A model generated the notes under the pieces. It was not told the DNA's origin, ran no database searches, and worked only from the letters and a program-made list of their open reading frames with translations. 64,000 nucleotides of DNA from Sphagnum magellanicum (taxonomy: Eukaryota > Streptophyta > Sphagnopsida > Sphagnales > Sphagnaceae): the NCBI GenBank assembly GCA_021904315.1, contig CM038919.1, positions 19,399,666 through 19,463,665 on the forward strand, read 5' to 3'. Positions 62,801 through 64,000 of this stretch are shown here, one piece after another. How positions within the stretch are numbered: the stretch's first letter is position 1; the number at the start of each line of letters is the position of its first letter. A program made the translations under genes and the position numbers.

Positions 62801-63752
62801 GAAAATAAAATATGTGTCTTGAACACCTAAACCAATTTGAAACTTTAATCATATAATCACCTTGTCAATATGTAGATGAATTCCAATTTAAAATTAATAT
62901 GCATTTCACTTGCATATGCTTAACATTGTATACACTAAAGAAAGATGTATGCAATACACATTTAATGATGAAATGAACATCTTTGGTAAATTTATATTCA
63001 ATCATGTCACAACTAGAAATAGTGTTCAAGGATTACATTTGATCTCTATCTTCACATCCTCAAAATACCTTTTCATTTTCAAGTATTAAAATGATTTGTA
63101 GCTTGTCAAAATAACAATCCATAACATAGACATGTATTGCCAAGAAAACAATCCAATTCAAAATTCAAACTCCAAAGAACATGCACATTCCATATGAATG
63201 TTAGACATGTGACTTTAAGGATAAAGAAGCACCTTGAAATAACCTAAGATGCATTTCCATGCAAAAGATTCAATTAACACATCATGCAATGCAAGTTTGA
63301 TATTATTGTAAATATATGTTCCTTAAAGTTTAAAATGTAAAGTAACATCATGATTGGGTTAAACAGACCATCACTGTTTAACTGTACTTCATAGAAAGCA
63401 CTTTTGCAAAGTTGCATAGGATAAATAGATAACAAACCTGTCCATATTTGGCGGTACGAGGGTTCATAAAGTCCTCCATAAATTTATTGGCTTTATAAGC
63501 GCGAAGAAACTCCAAGGTCTCTCCTAAAAAAGGGAGCCCAAGACTACCAAGAGGTAGAGTTGTTTTGGCACTGTCCTTCAAGTTTCTTTGCCAAGAGTAC
63601 AACCTATACAAAGTAATGACTCCTATTACAATTCCAACAGCCAAGCCCACATCAGCAAATGCTGAAGAAAGACATAAAAAATCAGTGATTTTGCAATCAT
63701 AGTATGCCCGATGACCCATTTCTAACTTGTGCTCGTACCCTTTCCCGATCAT
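59820..63752 (-). pseudogene. Cytochrome P450-B, decayed duplicate of P450-A
   Basis: Same six-exon layout on the minus strand: 63,438-63,752, 62,657-62,826, 62,135-62,483, 61,707-61,920, 61,331-61,515 and about 59,820-60,121. Exons 1-5 keep the P450 motifs (membrane anchor, LPLGSLGLPFLGE, GGHDTT, ETMR) and the same lengths. Intron 3 has a GC donor (62,133-62,134) and its acceptor AG has moved by one base. The intron 5 acceptor is GCAAG where A has GCAG. In exon 6 a TAA (60,026-60,028) precedes the heme loop, which itself reads [14 protein letters not shown], and another TAA replaces CAA near the C-terminus. Even if spliced, the product would lack the heme-binding end. It was once a full gene and is probably dead now. 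Confidence 0.85.
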
Positions 63753-63797
63753 TGGACTAGAAACTTATTTGCAACACGGTGGTAAACCTACAATATC

Positions 63798-63806
63798 CAT
63801 ATATAG
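63798..63806 (-). promoter_or_regulatory. TATA-like box of P450-B
   Basis: TATATATGG on the minus strand, at the position matching the TATA box of P450-A (29,571-29,578). It may still support transcription of the pseudogene. Confidence 0.5.
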
Positions 63807-64000
63807 ACCATCGGAACTATGAATAGGAGTTGTTCGAATTCAGGTGTGTGCAATCAATGAAATCTGTACAATGAAACGATGCCAAATTTATCTATAGGAT
63901 AATGTTGTACGTGCACACTTGAACAAAAGATGTAACAAAGAGTCAAGACTATGTCTTGTAAATGACATTCCTCAACTATGGAAGGGGGTGCCTCGTGAGG

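Larger units (their letters stand above)
39033..64000 (+). repeat. Segmental duplication, copy B
   Basis: Second copy of the duplicated unit, cut by the window end. It lacks the block 1,785-11,357 of copy A: position about 40,836 joins sequence equivalent to A 1,781 directly to A 11,360. It has three blocks A lacks, about 41,160-41,575, 53,629-54,075 and the LTR-type insertion 56,478-59,802. The offset between copies is about 39.0 kb at the left and 34.2 kb at the P450 start codons, the difference being these indels. Confidence 0.93.

Noticed and set aside
59820-63752. P450-B as a functional gene
   Set aside because: A stop before the heme loop and two damaged acceptors make a working enzyme very unlikely, though transcription is possible.

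Overview
The window is nuclear DNA of a seed plant, most likely a gymnosperm. It is AT-rich and gene-poor, full of decayed DNA transposons and local tandem arrays, and its one clear intact gene is a multi-exon plant cytochrome P450 with GT-AG introns. The P450 resembles the CYP716/CYP725 group of the CYP85 clan, which in gymnosperms includes terpenoid oxidases. The exact species cannot be read from the sequence.

The main architecture is a large direct tandem duplication. Copy A fills about 1-29,800 and copy B about 39,033-64,000, where the window ends. The order is the same in both: a Mutator-like (MULE) transposase relic on the minus strand, a CACTA element holding a long degenerate array, an unrecognised repeat, a second CACTA-like element, a pseudogene of a BOU-type mitochondrial carrier, an orphan P450 exon-2 relic, and a six-exon P450 on the minus strand. 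The copies differ by a roughly 9.6 kb block present only in A (about 1,785-11,357), and by three blocks present only in B (about 41,160-41,575, 53,629-54,075, and a 3.3 kb LTR-type insertion at 56,478-59,802).

P450-A (25,638-29,525) reads as a complete 511-codon gene with all expected motifs and a TATA box. P450-B (59,820-63,752) is the same gene in decay: damaged splice sites, stop codons in the last exon, and an old LTR-type element inserted just past its coding end. A third copy survives only as a last exon (7,092-7,412). Two matching exon-2 relics (24,227-24,382 and 55,089-55,244) record a still older copy. Together they show birth and death of a P450 cluster.

The A-only block also carries a GC-richer intronless 425-codon ORF (3,105-4,382), possibly the C-terminal part of a plant ROCO/TORNADO1-like or NLR-like protein. 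The spacer between the duplicons (about 29,800-39,030) holds a Helitron 3' terminus with the last codons of its Pif1 helicase (31,887-32,130), three unrelated tandem arrays (33.24-34.37, 34.83-35.21 and 37.33-38.47 kb), an unrecognised 215-codon ORF and a tRNA-like SINE head. I saw no rRNA gene, no convincing tRNA gene and no CRISPR array.
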